From an uncultured Verrucomicrobiales bacterium (lineage in GTDB: Bacteria > Verrucomicrobiota > Verrucomicrobiia > Verrucomicrobiales > Akkermansiaceae): a stretch of 51,454 nucleotides of DNA. The notes below the pieces were generated by a model, which saw nothing but the letters and a program-made list of their open reading frames with translations, did no database searches and was not told the DNA's origin. Below are positions 35,405-44,564 of this stretch, piece after piece; position 1 is the first letter of the stretch; each line of letters starts with the position of its first letter. The stretch is taken from NCBI GenBank assembly GCA_937969495.1, contig CALBVY010000021.1, forward strand, positions 1 to 51,454, read 5' to 3'. A program made the translations under genes and the position numbers.

Positions 35405-36655
35405 TTACAGCTGCTCAGGTGACTGTAGTAGCTCAGAAATACGGTTCAGTAACATACCGGCACCACCACCATCGACAACACGGTGGTCAAAGGTAAGATC
35501 AATCTCCGCTTCGGTCACAGGAATAAATGTTCCCGTCTCATTACTCCAGACAGGCTTTTTCACTCCTGCACTCAGGCCCAGAATCAGAGTTTCATTAGGC
35601 AAAGGAATGGGGGTCCCCCAGGTCAGACCAAAGGTGCCAAAATTAGTAACCGTAGCAATACCGTGCTGGGTAGCACCACTAGGCAGTTTACGTGAGCGAG
35701 CCATATCGACCAGTTCATTGTAATCTGCTACCAGCTCACTAAGAGTTTTTGTGTCTGCATTGCGAATGATTGGCACTAGCACGCCATCATCTACTTGCAC
35801 GGCTACACCAATATCAAATGCACGTGGATGCACCACGTTTTCACCGATGAGGTAACCTGCCGTTGTTGGATTTTCTGCAAGAGAAATAGCAAGAGCCCTG
35901 AGGAGGTACAGTGCAGGGCCTGGCTTTGGATCTTGGCCTCGGCGATGATCAAGAATTCTATCCATCACCAATGGTCTCGCTACAGTAGCTAGTGGACGCG
36001 TCCAGCTGCGCCGCATAGCATCTGCCACGGCTAAACGCATAGGTGAGGCCTTAGTGCGGGGCCAAGTATCAATATGCTGAAGAAATGACTCCAGATCTTC
36101 CACGGTAACACGCCCACCTGCCCCACTCCCCGTAATCGCAGAAATATCAGCAGCCCGAAGGCCTAGCTCAGCCATCCTAGCACGCATCCTTGGGGAAATA
36201 TAGTGCGCCCCCCCCTTACCTGCGGGCACTGGTAAGCCTTGTACATTAGGCTCTACCAGCTTAGGCTCATGGTAGCCTCCGTCTTCTGTTTTAAAATGCA
36301 GATTTGCCTCTGAATCTTGATCAACCGAGCTGGTGGACTCTTGAGAGGACTCTGTATTTCCCCCTGTAGAAGTTTCCCCCATCGCCTCTTCCCCAGTGCG
36401 GTCAAGCTCCTCCTGAGTCACCTCTAAGACGCCAAGCACAGAACCCACGGCATAACTCACCCCCTCTTCAGCCACGATGTTGATAACCTCACCAGCACAG
36501 AGTGCGGTCACGCCCATAGTTGCTTTGTTGGTTTCCACTTCGATCACTTCCTGATCTGGCACAACGGTGTCACCAATCGTTATATTGAGACGAATAATCG
36601 TAGCCTCGGCGATGGATTCACCAAGTTGAGGCATAAGGATAGGAACTTTAGGCAT
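35405..36655 (-). CDS. 2-oxo acid dehydrogenase E2 (dihydrolipoyl acyltransferase)
   Basis: 416 residues in the usual order. A lipoyl domain carries the modified Lys44 in EVETNKATMGV. A flexible Ser/Thr/Glu-rich linker follows (residues 95-125). The E1-binding domain is YISPRMRARMAELGLRAADI, then GRVTVEDLESFL. The catalytic domain ends in FDHRVVDGGGAGMLL, which holds the active-site His and Asp. E2 passes the acyl group from the lipoyl arm to CoA. Whether the complex uses pyruvate or branched-chain 2-oxo acids cannot be settled from these motifs. It follows E1beta by 31 bases. No E3 gene is next to it, so the complex probably borrows a dihydrolipoamide dehydrogenase from elsewhere. Confidence 0.9.
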   Translation of the reverse strand: MPKVPILMPQLGESIAEATIIRLNITIGDTVVPDQEVIEVETNKATMGVTALCAGEVINIVAEEGVSYAVGSVLGVLEVTQEELDRTGEEAMGETSTGGNTESSQESTSSVDQDSEANLHFKTEDGGYHEPKLVEPNVQGLPVPAGKGGAHYISPRMRARMAELGLRAADISAITGSGAGGRVTVEDLESFLQHIDTWPRTKASPMRLAVADAMRRSWTRPLATVARPLVMDRILDHRRGQDPKPGPALYLLRALAISLAENPTTAGYLIGENVVHPRAFDIGVAVQVDDGVLVPIIRNADTKTLSELVADYNELVDMARSRKLPSGATQHGIATVTNFGTFGLTWGTPIPLPNETLILGLSAGVKKPVWSNETGTFIPVTEAEIDLTFDHRVVDGGGAGMLLNRISELLQSPEQL

Positions 36656-36686
36656 AATATTTAAAGTGTAAAAATAATCGTATCTA

Positions 36687-37658
36687 TCAGTAATTCAATA
36701 ACTTACGTAATTCCTGAGCGATAGCCTCTGGTGTTGGACGGTGAGCAGCCCAGAGTTTTGGATGATAGGGAATAGGAGTATCACGAGCGTTGAACCTAGC
36801 CGGTGGCGCATCGAGTAAATGGAATCCATCTGCACTCACACGTGCAATGACTTCTGCGGTGACTCCCCCCCATGGGAAAGCTTCTCCCACGGCCAGTAAT
36901 CTCCCAGTGCGCGCCACGGAAGCAATGATGGTATCAGTATCCATCGGCTTCACAGAACGCAAATCTACGACTTCGATTTCCCATCCTCCTTCAGCCTGTA
37001 ACATCTCTGCGGCACGCACAGCCTCATGCACCATCGCACTGTAAGTCACTACCGTAGCGTGTTTCCCAGCGCGAGTAATACGTGCTTTACCGATAGGTAG
37101 CCCGTCTCCTTGATAATCTTTGGATTTCAGCCAACGATAGAGAAACTTATGCTCACAGTAGATCACGGGATCATCCATCTTAATGGAATCTAAAAGCATC
37201 GAGTATGCATCCGCCACGGTGGCAGGAGTTACCACCACCAGACCTGGGTAATGGGCGTAAAGTGACTCCATACTCTGACTGTGAAATGGCCCAGATCCAG
37301 GAGTCCCTCCAGAGGGTAAGCGCACCGTCATCGGCACAGGCACTCCAGTGCGGTAAAAATGGGTAGCCGCTTGGTTGACAATTTGATTAAAAGCAACGGA
37401 AGAGAAATCTGCAAACTGCATTTCGAGCACCGGCCGCGCACCTTCGATGGCCGCTCCGATCGCTACCCCTGCCATAGCATCCTCACTAATGGGGGCGTCC
37501 AGAACCCTATCCGGATATTTCTCCTGAAGCCCTTTGGTTGCCTTAAAAGCACCACCAAATTTACCAATATCTTGCCCATAGAGAAAGACTTCAGGGTTTT
37601 GCTCCATCGCATCGCTAAGTGCCGCGTGAATGGCATCAATGTAAGTCATATCACTCAT
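36687..37658 (-). CDS. 2-oxo acid dehydrogenase E1 component, beta subunit
   Basis: 323 residues, the normal size. The beginning MTYIDAIHAALSDAMEQNP and the block VFLYGQDIGKFGGAFKATKG are typical of E1beta. Later come PISEDAMAGVAIGAAIEGARPV, EMQFADFSSVAFNQIVNQAA and VVVTPATVADAYSMLLDSI. With E1alpha it forms the thiamine-diphosphate enzyme that decarboxylates a 2-oxo acid. The start overlaps the E1alpha stop by one base (TAATG), a mark of coupled translation. The transcript then continues to E2. Pyruvate, acetoin and branched-chain homologues are close, so no gene symbol is given. Confidence 0.92.
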   Translation of the reverse strand: MSDMTYIDAIHAALSDAMEQNPEVFLYGQDIGKFGGAFKATKGLQEKYPDRVLDAPISEDAMAGVAIGAAIEGARPVLEMQFADFSSVAFNQIVNQAATHFYRTGVPVPMTVRLPSGGTPGSGPFHSQSMESLYAHYPGLVVVTPATVADAYSMLLDSIKMDDPVIYCEHKFLYRWLKSKDYQGDGLPIGKARITRAGKHATVVTYSAMVHEAVRAAEMLQAEGGWEIEVVDLRSVKPMDTDTIIASVARTGRLLAVGEAFPWGGVTAEVIARVSADGFHLLDAPPARFNARDTPIPYHPKLWAAHRPTPEAIAQELRKLLNY

Positions 37659-38689
37659 TAACTATGAAAATCTATATTGGCAGGATTAGAAAATGCAGCC
37701 CAATCATCCTGATATGGGTCTGGCGCAGACTCTTTCTGCGCTATCGCCACAGCCTCTTGCACAACCTCCGCAGCCTCTACTGCCCAAGCTTCAATCTCCT
37801 CTGCTGAGGCAAACCCATGCTCAATGAGCTGGGAACTACCCACTTCGATACTATCACGGCCAAGTCCCGAGCTCCGTAAATCAGGGTCTACGTAGGAACC
37901 ATCATCATGCTCACCATGACCCGTCAAACGGAGCATGGAAGCAACAACGAGCTGTGGTCCACCTCCTGCCCGCGCCTTCGCCGTGGCTTCCTCCATCACC
38001 TTGATACAAGCAAGCATATCCGTGCCATCCACGCTATAGCCAGGCACACCGTAGCCAATGGCTTTGTCCACCAAATCCTGACAGACAAACTGCCGGTCAT
38101 TAGGAGTAGAATAGGCATATTGATTATTAGCAATGGTCAGCACCAATGGCAGCTTTTCCACGGCAGCTGTATTTAATCCTTCATGAAACGCTCCCGTGGA
38201 GGTGCAACCATCCCCCACACAAGTGGCGCCTACAACTCCTGCTAACTCACCTTTAATACGCTTCGCGAGCAGCATTCCACTCACCAGAGAGATAGCCGCG
38301 CCAAGATGGGAAATCATCGCAGGCATACCCTCTGCTGGGCGGCCACGGTGAATATTCCCGTCACGCCCACGCATGGGCCCTTTTACAGATCCTAAATAAG
38401 TCCGCGTGCAATCTATCAGCTCTTCGCCAAAAGCAGTTCTCCCAGCTTGATCCCTAATCAAAGGGGCAAATATATCTCGCCCCTTCGTCAAGCAGGAAGC
38501 CAGAGACGCACTCACCGCCTCTTGACCTTTACCTAAATAAACACCCCCTACAATTTTCCCTGCCTTATAGAGACTCCCCAGTTTATTCTCAAGGATACGA
38601 GAGGTCTGCATCGATCTGAATACTTTCCGCACATGATCGCGATCGTGCTCATAAGCATTCACTTGACTAGCCTCAGTGGTGATTTCCAT
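37658..38689 (-). CDS. 2-oxo acid dehydrogenase E1 component, alpha subunit
   Basis: 343 residues from ATG 38689. The thiamine-diphosphate motif is GDGCTSTGAFHEGLNTAAVE and continues to LPLVLTIANNQYA. GKGQEAVSASLASCL and RDIFAPLIRDQAG are family blocks. The frame is open upstream to 38845 but that part would overlap the divergent nucleotidyltransferase region and is Cys- and Trp-rich, unlike E1alpha. The three genes E1alpha-E1beta-E2 read as one operon on the minus strand. The enzyme acts in the cytoplasm on a 2-oxo acid of uncertain identity. The divergent gap to the nucleotidyltransferase (38690-38880, 191 bases) should hold both promoters. Confidence 0.9.
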   Translation of the reverse strand: MEITTEASQVNAYEHDRDHVRKVFRSMQTSRILENKLGSLYKAGKIVGGVYLGKGQEAVSASLASCLTKGRDIFAPLIRDQAGRTAFGEELIDCTRTYLGSVKGPMRGRDGNIHRGRPAEGMPAMISHLGAAISLVSGMLLAKRIKGELAGVVGATCVGDGCTSTGAFHEGLNTAAVEKLPLVLTIANNQYAYSTPNDRQFVCQDLVDKAIGYGVPGYSVDGTDMLACIKVMEEATAKARAGGGPQLVVASMLRLTGHGEHDDGSYVDPDLRSSGLGRDSIEVGSSQLIEHGFASAEEIEAWAVEAAEVVQEAVAIAQKESAPDPYQDDWAAFSNPANIDFHS

Positions 38690-38880
38690 GCGTTTAATTA
38701 GGTTTTCTTCACATGCACTACCGGCATCGCCACGTAGTGCAAACTTGCTACCACGCCAATAAAACCGCGTCAGGTAAAACTGGCAATAGCATTCTTTGCC
38801 AAAGAAAAAATGCCACCACAAAGAAACCTTTGCCAAACACATCACTTCTCGCCATAAATTCTCTTTTCAACAACATCTAC

Positions 38881-39798
38881 ATGATAAACAGACCTACACT
38901 TCTCATCCTAGCCGCCGGAATGGGGAGCCGCTATGGCGGCCTGAAGCAAATGGATCCAATGGGACCAAATGGAGAAACCGTACTGGACTACGCGGTCTTC
39001 GACGCCATTCGTGCTGGATTCACCCGTGTGGTCTTCATCATTAGAGAAGAGTTTGCCGATACTTTCCAAGAGCAAATTGGCAGCCGCTTTACGGGGAAAA
39101 TTCAAGTCGATTATGTTTTTCAAAAAATCGATGACCTTCCAGATGGGTTTTCCGTTCCTGAGGGGCGCACAAAACCATGGGGCACCACCCACGCCATCCG
39201 CGCTGCACGACATATCATTGACGGTTCATTCGCCGTAATCAATGCAGACGATTTCTATGGAGCAGATGCATACCAACAGCTTGCTAACTACTTTCAAAAC
39301 TCTTTAACCAGCTCTGATGGCATATCGCACTACGCATTGGTAGGCTACCAGCTCAACAACACTCTTTCAGAACATGGAAACGTAAACCGAGGAATATGCT
39401 CAGCTGAAAACGGCTACCTCAAGGAAGTGGAAGAAGTCACGGAGATTGCACGTGACAAGTCAGGGCACATTCAAGGAGATTGGTTAGATGGTAAACGTCG
39501 CGAAATCAGCGAGAACGCTATCGCGTCCATGAACTTCTGGGGCTTTACCCAAGACCTCTTTGAGCACCTTGAAGTTCACTTTATCGAGTTCCTCAAAGCT
39601 CACGCAGCAGAAATGACATCAGAGAGCTACATCCCCACCCTCATCGATGAACTGATCCACTCTGGGAAAGCTGACTGCAGGGTCTTGGAAACTAGCAGCT
39701 CATGGTTCGGCGTCACCTACCCTGACGATAAGCCTCATGTTGTAAGTAATATTAAGAAACTAATCACTGCTGGAGCTTACCCTAACAAATTAGATTAA
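38881..39798 (+). CDS. Sugar-phosphate nucleotidyltransferase
   Basis: 305 residues from ATG 38881. The N-terminal signature LLILAAGMGSRYGGLKQMDP is the nucleotide-binding GxGxRxxxxxK loop in a variant form. AVINADDFYGADAYQQL carries the metal-binding Asp. ENAIASMNFWGFTQDLFEHL marks the sugar-phosphate region. Such enzymes activate a sugar 1-phosphate as UDP-, dTDP- or GDP-sugar; the base and sugar are not readable here. The epimerase gene begins 16 bases later, so a supply of an NDP-sugar for surface glycan or for carotenoid glycosylation is plausible. The upstream in-frame part (38713-38880) has no similarity to the family. Confidence 0.84.
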   Translation: MINRPTLLILAAGMGSRYGGLKQMDPMGPNGETVLDYAVFDAIRAGFTRVVFIIREEFADTFQEQIGSRFTGKIQVDYVFQKIDDLPDGFSVPEGRTKPWGTTHAIRAARHIIDGSFAVINADDFYGADAYQQLANYFQNSLTSSDGISHYALVGYQLNNTLSEHGNVNRGICSAENGYLKEVEEVTEIARDKSGHIQGDWLDGKRREISENAIASMNFWGFTQDLFEHLEVHFIEFLKAHAAEMTSESYIPTLIDELIHSGKADCRVLETSSSWFGVTYPDDKPHVVSNIKKLITAGAYPNKLD

Positions 39799-39814
39799 TT
39801 CACCGATCCCCATC

Positions 39815-40774
39815 ATGCATTCACCTCGAATACTCATCACTGGCGGAGCGGGCTTCATCGGCTCTCACATTGCTGAGCACTTCCAAGGTAAGGCAACGGA
39901 AATCCGAGTCCTAGACAACCTCCGCACAGGCTACTTGGACAACTTAGAGGGACTCGAACACACCTTCATGGAAGGCTCGATCACCGATCGGTCCTTGGTG
40001 AAAAAGGCTGTGCAAGGAATCGACTATATTTTCCACATGGCGGCCATGGTCTCCGTGCCTGAATCAATGGCCAAAGTCTCCGAGTGTGTAGACATCAATG
40101 TCCAGGGACTCCTAAACGTTTTAGAAGAAGCTTCCGCATGTGGGGTAAAAAAAATCGTCCTCGCATCTTCAGCAGCGCTCTACGGAGATAATCCCTCCGT
40201 GCCAAAACTGGAGACAATGACGCCAGAACCGAAAAGCCCCTACGCAATTAGCAAACTAGATGGTGAACTTTATCTCGAAATGTTTCGCCGAGAAGGGAAG
40301 ATCGATACCGCATCGATCCGGTTTTTCAACGTCTTTGGCCCTCGGCAAGATCCCAACGGTGCCTATGCTGCGGCAGTCCCCATTTTTATTGAAAAAGCAA
40401 TCCAAGGAGAACCCATCACCATTTATGGCGATGGCGAGCAAACTCGTGACTTCATCTACATCAAAGACATTGTAGCCGCACTCGTCTACGCCGCCACTCA
40501 TGAGGATATTCACGGCACTTACAACGCTGGTTACGGTGAACAAATGACCATCAACCACCTCGCAGATCAAATTCTCAAAATAGCTGCAAGTAACTCCCCA
40601 ATCGTCCACGCAGAGCAACGTCCAGGCGATGTCCGCCACTCACGCGCATCCTCAGATAAATTACGCTCAGCAGGCTGGACACCACAGCATACTCTTTCAG
40701 AAGGTATTGCTGCTACGTTTACCTTCTTTCAGGATCAATTAGAAAAAGCCCCTCATTCGACAAACAGCCATTAA
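39815..40774 (+). CDS. NAD-dependent sugar epimerase (extended SDR)
   Basis: 319 residues. The Rossmann motif is ILITGGAGFIGSHIAEHF. The catalytic Tyr and Lys stand in YAISKLDGE, and the Ser lies in LASSAALYGDNPS. RFFNVFGPRQDPNGAYAAAV and DGEQTRDFIYIKDIVAAL are typical of UDP-hexose or UDP-HexNAc 4-epimerases of the GalE/WbpP group. The exact sugar is unknown. It comes 16 bases after the nucleotidyltransferase and 51 before the secreted esterase. The two sugar-nucleotide genes probably form one functional unit. No transmembrane segment is present. Confidence 0.88.
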   Translation: MHSPRILITGGAGFIGSHIAEHFQGKATEIRVLDNLRTGYLDNLEGLEHTFMEGSITDRSLVKKAVQGIDYIFHMAAMVSVPESMAKVSECVDINVQGLLNVLEEASACGVKKIVLASSAALYGDNPSVPKLETMTPEPKSPYAISKLDGELYLEMFRREGKIDTASIRFFNVFGPRQDPNGAYAAAVPIFIEKAIQGEPITIYGDGEQTRDFIYIKDIVAALVYAATHEDIHGTYNAGYGEQMTINHLADQILKIAASNSPIVHAEQRPGDVRHSRASSDKLRSAGWTPQHTLSEGIAATFTFFQDQLEKAPHSTNSH

Positions 40775-40825
40775 GCAACCATTCTTGAAATATCTACTCC
40801 ATCACCACGTAAGATAAATAAATCT

Positions 40826-41671
40826 ATGAAATTGATTATTGTCCTCACCCTAGTTGCCACACTGAATCTATCGGCCAAAATCACCCCTTCTCACAAAGTC
40901 ACCTATAAAACCATTGGTGATACGGAATTAAAATTACACGCATTCGAGCCCAAAAATCATCAGAAAACAGACAGAAAACCTGCCATTGTCTTTTTCTTTG
41001 GCGGTGGATGGCAAACTGGAACTCCCAGACAGTTCTACGCACAATCTGATCTCTTGGCCAAAAAAGGCATGGTCGCTTTTTCAGCTGAATATCGCGTCAA
41101 AAGTAAACACAAGACCAGTCCATTTGATGCCGTAGAAGATGCAAAATCTGCCATACGCTGGATACGCCAAAATGCCGCTGAGCTAGGTATAGACCCAGAC
41201 CGCATCGTAGCCTCTGGAGGCTCTGCTGGAGGTCATATCGCTGCATGTGCAGGCATTATCAATGGACTCGAAGCTGAAAATGAAGATCTCAAAATCAGCT
41301 CATTGCCCAATGCCATGGTTCTCTACAACCCCGTGTTAGACACTACAAAAGAAGGTTACGGAAGCAAACTAGTGGGCAAAAACAGACAAACTGAAATCTC
41401 GCCAAACCACCACATCCGTAAAGGCATCACCCCTACTCTGCTATTGCATGGCACTGCCGATACCACCGTGCCGTTCACAAATGCCGAAAGTTTTGCCAAG
41501 TTGATGAAAGCAATGGAGAATCATTGTGAACTCAAGGCCTTTGAGGGTAAAGGGCATGGCTTTTTCAATAGTCAATTCTTCCGCCCTAAAACCACAGACA
41601 CAAGTGATTACGAAAAATCAATGGCTTACACCGTGCAGTTCCTGACATCACTCAATTACCTCACCAAATAA
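40826..41671 (+). CDS. Secreted esterase/lipase-like alpha/beta hydrolase
   Basis: 281 residues with a short signal peptide (residues 1-17, ending LNLSA). IVFFFGGGWQTGTP is the oxyanion region, VASGGSAGGHIAA carries the nucleophile Ser133, HGTADTTVPF the Asp, and FEGKGHGFFN the His. The set resembles BD-FAE and acetyl-xylan-type esterases, which remove acyl groups from polysaccharides. Its neighbour is a secreted sulfatase, so both may strip substituents from the same algal glycan. The cytoplasmic paralogue at 22816 lacks the nucleophile. Gene spacing is 51 bases before and 56 after. Confidence 0.87.
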   Translation: MKLIIVLTLVATLNLSAKITPSHKVTYKTIGDTELKLHAFEPKNHQKTDRKPAIVFFFGGGWQTGTPRQFYAQSDLLAKKGMVAFSAEYRVKSKHKTSPFDAVEDAKSAIRWIRQNAAELGIDPDRIVASGGSAGGHIAACAGIINGLEAENEDLKISSLPNAMVLYNPVLDTTKEGYGSKLVGKNRQTEISPNHHIRKGITPTLLLHGTADTTVPFTNAESFAKLMKAMENHCELKAFEGKGHGFFNSQFFRPKTTDTSDYEKSMAYTVQFLTSLNYLTK

Positions 41672-41727
41672 TTGATTGATCAAGCATGTCTCCTCTTAAC
41701 GATCACAAAGATTAAAGATACAGCCGT

Positions 41728-43305
41728 ATGAATATAAAACGTCTCATATCCACATCAATAACCAGCGCTAGCTTAAGCCTATCGCTTTTCAGCTCTCTAC
41801 ACGCCAATGAGAAACCTAACATCATCCTTATTTACACAGACGATCAAGGCTACGGTGATGTCAGCGCCCTCAATCCCGAGGCTAAGTTCAAAACCCCTCA
41901 TTTGGATCGACTCGTTAACGAAGGCATCGCTTTTACCAATGGTCATAGCTCAGACTCTATTTGCACCCCATCACGCTACGGACTCCTAACAGGACGTTAT
42001 GCTTGGCGCACCAAAATGAAAAGAGGCGTTCTAGGTGCAGAGGCAAAATGTCTCATTCCCGATGGCCGTATGACCATTCCTTCCATGCTCAAAGAGCAAG
42101 GCTACCAAACCGCTATGGTGGGAAAATGGCACCTCGGTATGGACTTCCCAGGCACCAGCCACCAAGACCGAGATTGGTCAAAGCCAGTCAAGGATATGCC
42201 GCTAGATAAAGGTTTTGATTACTTCTACGGCATTCCAGCTTCACTGAACTTTGGGGTATTGGCATGGTTCGATGGCAGATACGCCAAAGTGCCTCCTGTT
42301 CTTTTTTCCGGTAAAAAAGAAAACCCTCGTTATGTGGATTATAGAATCATGCCGCCCTATGAAAAGACGGCAGAACCATCCAAAGACCCCACACGCACAA
42401 TCAAGAAAAACTTCGAGATCGCAGAAGACTTTATCGATAACCAATGCCTCACACGCTTTACCGATAAAGCCATCGAGTGGATGACTTCAAAAACAGCGGA
42501 TGCCAAAAATGGTAAACCATTTTTCCTCTACCTCCCCTACACTTCTCCTCATTACCCAGTCTGTCCATTACCAGAATTCCACGGTCAGGGAGAAGCTGGA
42601 CCTTATGGTGAGTTTGTCATAGAGACCGATTACCACGTAGGCCGCATTCTTCAATTTTTGAAGGACTCAGGCATCGATGACAACACACTAGTGATTTACA
42701 GCAGTGATAATGGCCCTGAACAATCATGGAGATCTCGGATCAAAGAAACTGGCCATGATAGCCGGGGAGGATTCCGCGAAGGTAAACGCTCCGTTTACGA
42801 AGGCGGACACCGTGTCCCCTTTCTCATCCGCTGGCCTAAGGGTATTCCAAAGGCAGGCCGCACCTGGGATGGACTCGTTGGGCAAGTCGATATCCTAGCA
42901 ACACTCGCAGAGCTCACAGGCCACAAGCTCCCTGACAACGCAGGCGAAGATAGCCAGAGCTTTGCATCCATTCTCACAGATCCCACAGCAGAGCACCAAC
43001 GCCTTCCTCTCATCAATCACGGTAACCCCACTGCTGATTACGCCATCACTGATGGTGATTGGAAATTGGTCATACGTAGTAAAAAAGCTTCCACACCTGA
43101 ACTTTACCATCTAACCAAAGACCAAACTGAGGCAAATGATATCGCCAAAGAAAACCCAGAAAAAGTCAATGAACTCATCAAGGCGATCAACACCATCATC
43201 ACCCAAGGACGCACGACCCCCGGTGCTGCCCAGCCCAATGATACCGGCTATTGGAAGCAGCTTTCATGGTTGACCAAAGAAGAATATGACAAGCTGACAC
43301 CTTGA
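41728..43305 (+). CDS. Secreted sulfatase (type I, formylglycine-dependent)
   Basis: 525 residues with a signal peptide (residues 1-26, ending SSLHA). The formylglycine motif is CTPSR with Cys79, preceded by the metal-binding Asp pair in IYTDDQGYGDV. GKWHLG follows near residue 133. YSSDNGPE near residue 325 provides further metal ligands. Arylsulfatase-A-type enzymes hydrolyse sulfate esters; in marine Verrucomicrobia they act on sulfated algal glycans. Maturation needs a formylglycine-generating enzyme or anaerobic maturase, which is not in this window. The esterase gene lies 56 bases upstream. The end of the chain (EEYDKLTP) is typical of full-length family members. Confidence 0.93.
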   Translation: MNIKRLISTSITSASLSLSLFSSLHANEKPNIILIYTDDQGYGDVSALNPEAKFKTPHLDRLVNEGIAFTNGHSSDSICTPSRYGLLTGRYAWRTKMKRGVLGAEAKCLIPDGRMTIPSMLKEQGYQTAMVGKWHLGMDFPGTSHQDRDWSKPVKDMPLDKGFDYFYGIPASLNFGVLAWFDGRYAKVPPVLFSGKKENPRYVDYRIMPPYEKTAEPSKDPTRTIKKNFEIAEDFIDNQCLTRFTDKAIEWMTSKTADAKNGKPFFLYLPYTSPHYPVCPLPEFHGQGEAGPYGEFVIETDYHVGRILQFLKDSGIDDNTLVIYSSDNGPEQSWRSRIKETGHDSRGGFREGKRSVYEGGHRVPFLIRWPKGIPKAGRTWDGLVGQVDILATLAELTGHKLPDNAGEDSQSFASILTDPTAEHQRLPLINHGNPTADYAITDGDWKLVIRSKKASTPELYHLTKDQTEANDIAKENPEKVNELIKAINTIITQGRTTPGAAQPNDTGYWKQLSWLTKEEYDKLTP

Positions 43306-43377
43306 AAAAAATCAGCTTTTTGGCCACTTCTACGATTTCAGCATTCCTCTGCACCCACTCACCAGCTAGATACATAC

Positions 43378-43608
43378 GTGAACAATGATCCCCTCCATGG
43401 CATTACTCTAGAGCGTATGCTTAGAGAATTGGTGGCTCACTACGGCTGGGAAGATCTCGCATTCCGAATCAGGATCAATTGCTTTAAAAAAGACCCCAGC
43501 ATCAAATCTAGCCTTAAGTTTTTAAGAAAAACAGACTGGGCAAGAAACAAAGTGGAGATTCTCTACAAACAGTTCTTAGGGCTGAAGGATCCAGAGCGGA
43601 GGATCTAA
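43378..43608 (+). CDS. VF530-type small protein (DUF2132)
   Basis: 76 residues starting at GTG 43378. The family core is visible: [20 protein letters not shown], then [20 protein letters not shown] and [18 protein letters not shown]530 proteins are short helical proteins proposed to bind DNA; no role is proven. A decayed second copy of its first third is at 48997-49188 in this window. The gene is 72 bases after the sulfatase and is closed by a strong terminator at 43639. Confidence 0.85.
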   Translation: MNNDPLHGITLERMLRELVAHYGWEDLAFRIRINCFKKDPSIKSSLKFLRKTDWARNKVEILYKQFLGLKDPERRI

Positions 43609-43638
43609 CAATTTTACTCTATCGATGGCTTTGATCAG

Positions 43639-43668
43639 TCTACCTTTCCAGGAAAGGTAGATTTTTTT
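43639..43668 (+). terminator. Intrinsic terminator after the VF530 gene
   Basis: TCTACCTTTCC (43639-43649) and GGAAAGGTAGA (43651-43661) form an 11-base perfect inverted repeat, followed by seven T. It ends the plus-strand run that began at 38881. Confidence 0.88.
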
Positions 43669-43711
43669 ATTTTTGCATTTCTTTGACAAAAAGAGCCCAA
43701 GAATCAGCTAG

Positions 43712-43726
43712 CATAACCATGTTATG
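43712..43726. promoter_or_regulatory. Inverted repeat over the start of the secreted protein gene
   Basis: CATAAC-CAT-GTTATG is a perfect 6-base inverted repeat with a 3-base spacer. Its right arm ends in the ATG of the gene at 43724. TTGACA at 43683 precedes a TAGCAT at 43709, with 20 bases between. The repeat could be an operator for the downstream response regulator, but that is only a guess, and a repeat this short may arise by chance. Confidence 0.3.
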
Positions 43727-44557
43727 AAAAAAATAATACTTATCACCACCTACATCATGACGCTATTCGTCTACCCCTTACTTGCTAACAATAGCGCCCA
43801 ACGAGCTGGAAATGACCCATATAGTAGAAAAGGATTAACTCCTCTGGAATTTCAAGGTAAAGACCCAAGCTTGGCTCATGCTTCATTATCAATATGTTAT
43901 GAAGTTTTCTCCCTCCCTCTCGCAGAAGCCGCTGAATTGCGCCGTCAAAGAATTTCTGATCCAGAACTCTATCAGAGAATGGTAGACGGCCTCAAAAACA
44001 AGACCATTACCCAAGAAACCTTTACCGTGCTACGCTCACGGTCTGGAGAAAATACAGCATCTAGGGCAATCTCTGAATACCTCTACCCCACTGAGTTTGA
44101 ATCCGCAGCAATACCTAACAGCGTAAGCGTATCCTTTGCTTCTCCACAGGTCGAAGGTAAACCCGCTCCTTTAGTCGACACAGAAAAACTTAAAGATGCT
44201 GCTCCTCTAAATTCCGTCACGGGTCTACATACTTCGGCTAATCCAGCTAATTTCGAGACCAGGCACACAGGAGCTACCACCCAATGCGAAGCTACGATTT
44301 TAAATAAACTAATGGTTAATCTTAGCATGAGTAATGAACACGTCGAACTAGCAGGATATACTAAATGGGGACAAGGGGCATCACTGGTGAAAAAACCTCT
44401 ATTTGAAACCCAAAAGGCCCACCTTCACACGACTGTGCGTGTAGACAAGCCCTTCCTAATTGGTACAATGAATCGCACCCCTAATTCAACCCTTCATCCT
44501 GACTCGGCAAACAAAGTTTTATATGCTTTTGTAACTATCTCATTGGCCAAACCTTAA
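43724..44557 (+). CDS. Secreted protein of unknown function preceding a two-component system
   Basis: 277 residues with a signal peptide (residues 1-21, ending PLLAN). The mature part has a helical segment (EAAELRRQRISDPELYQRMV) and a Ser/Thr- and Pro-rich stretch. A C-terminal half rich in beta-type segments follows (CEATILNKLMVNLSMS, then PFLIGTMNRTPN and VLYAFVTISLAK). I do not recognise the family. It is seven bases before the histidine kinase gene, so the two are almost certainly co-transcribed. It may present the signal sensed by the kinase or act as its target; this is inferred from position only. Confidence 0.6.
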   Translation: MKKIILITTYIMTLFVYPLLANNSAQRAGNDPYSRKGLTPLEFQGKDPSLAHASLSICYEVFSLPLAEAAELRRQRISDPELYQRMVDGLKNKTITQETFTVLRSRSGENTASRAISEYLYPTEFESAAIPNSVSVSFASPQVEGKPAPLVDTEKLKDAAPLNSVTGLHTSANPANFETRHTGATTQCEATILNKLMVNLSMSNEHVELAGYTKWGQGASLVKKPLFETQKAHLHTTVRVDKPFLIGTMNRTPNSTLHPDSANKVLYAFVTISLAKP

Positions 44558-44564
44558 TGATCTA

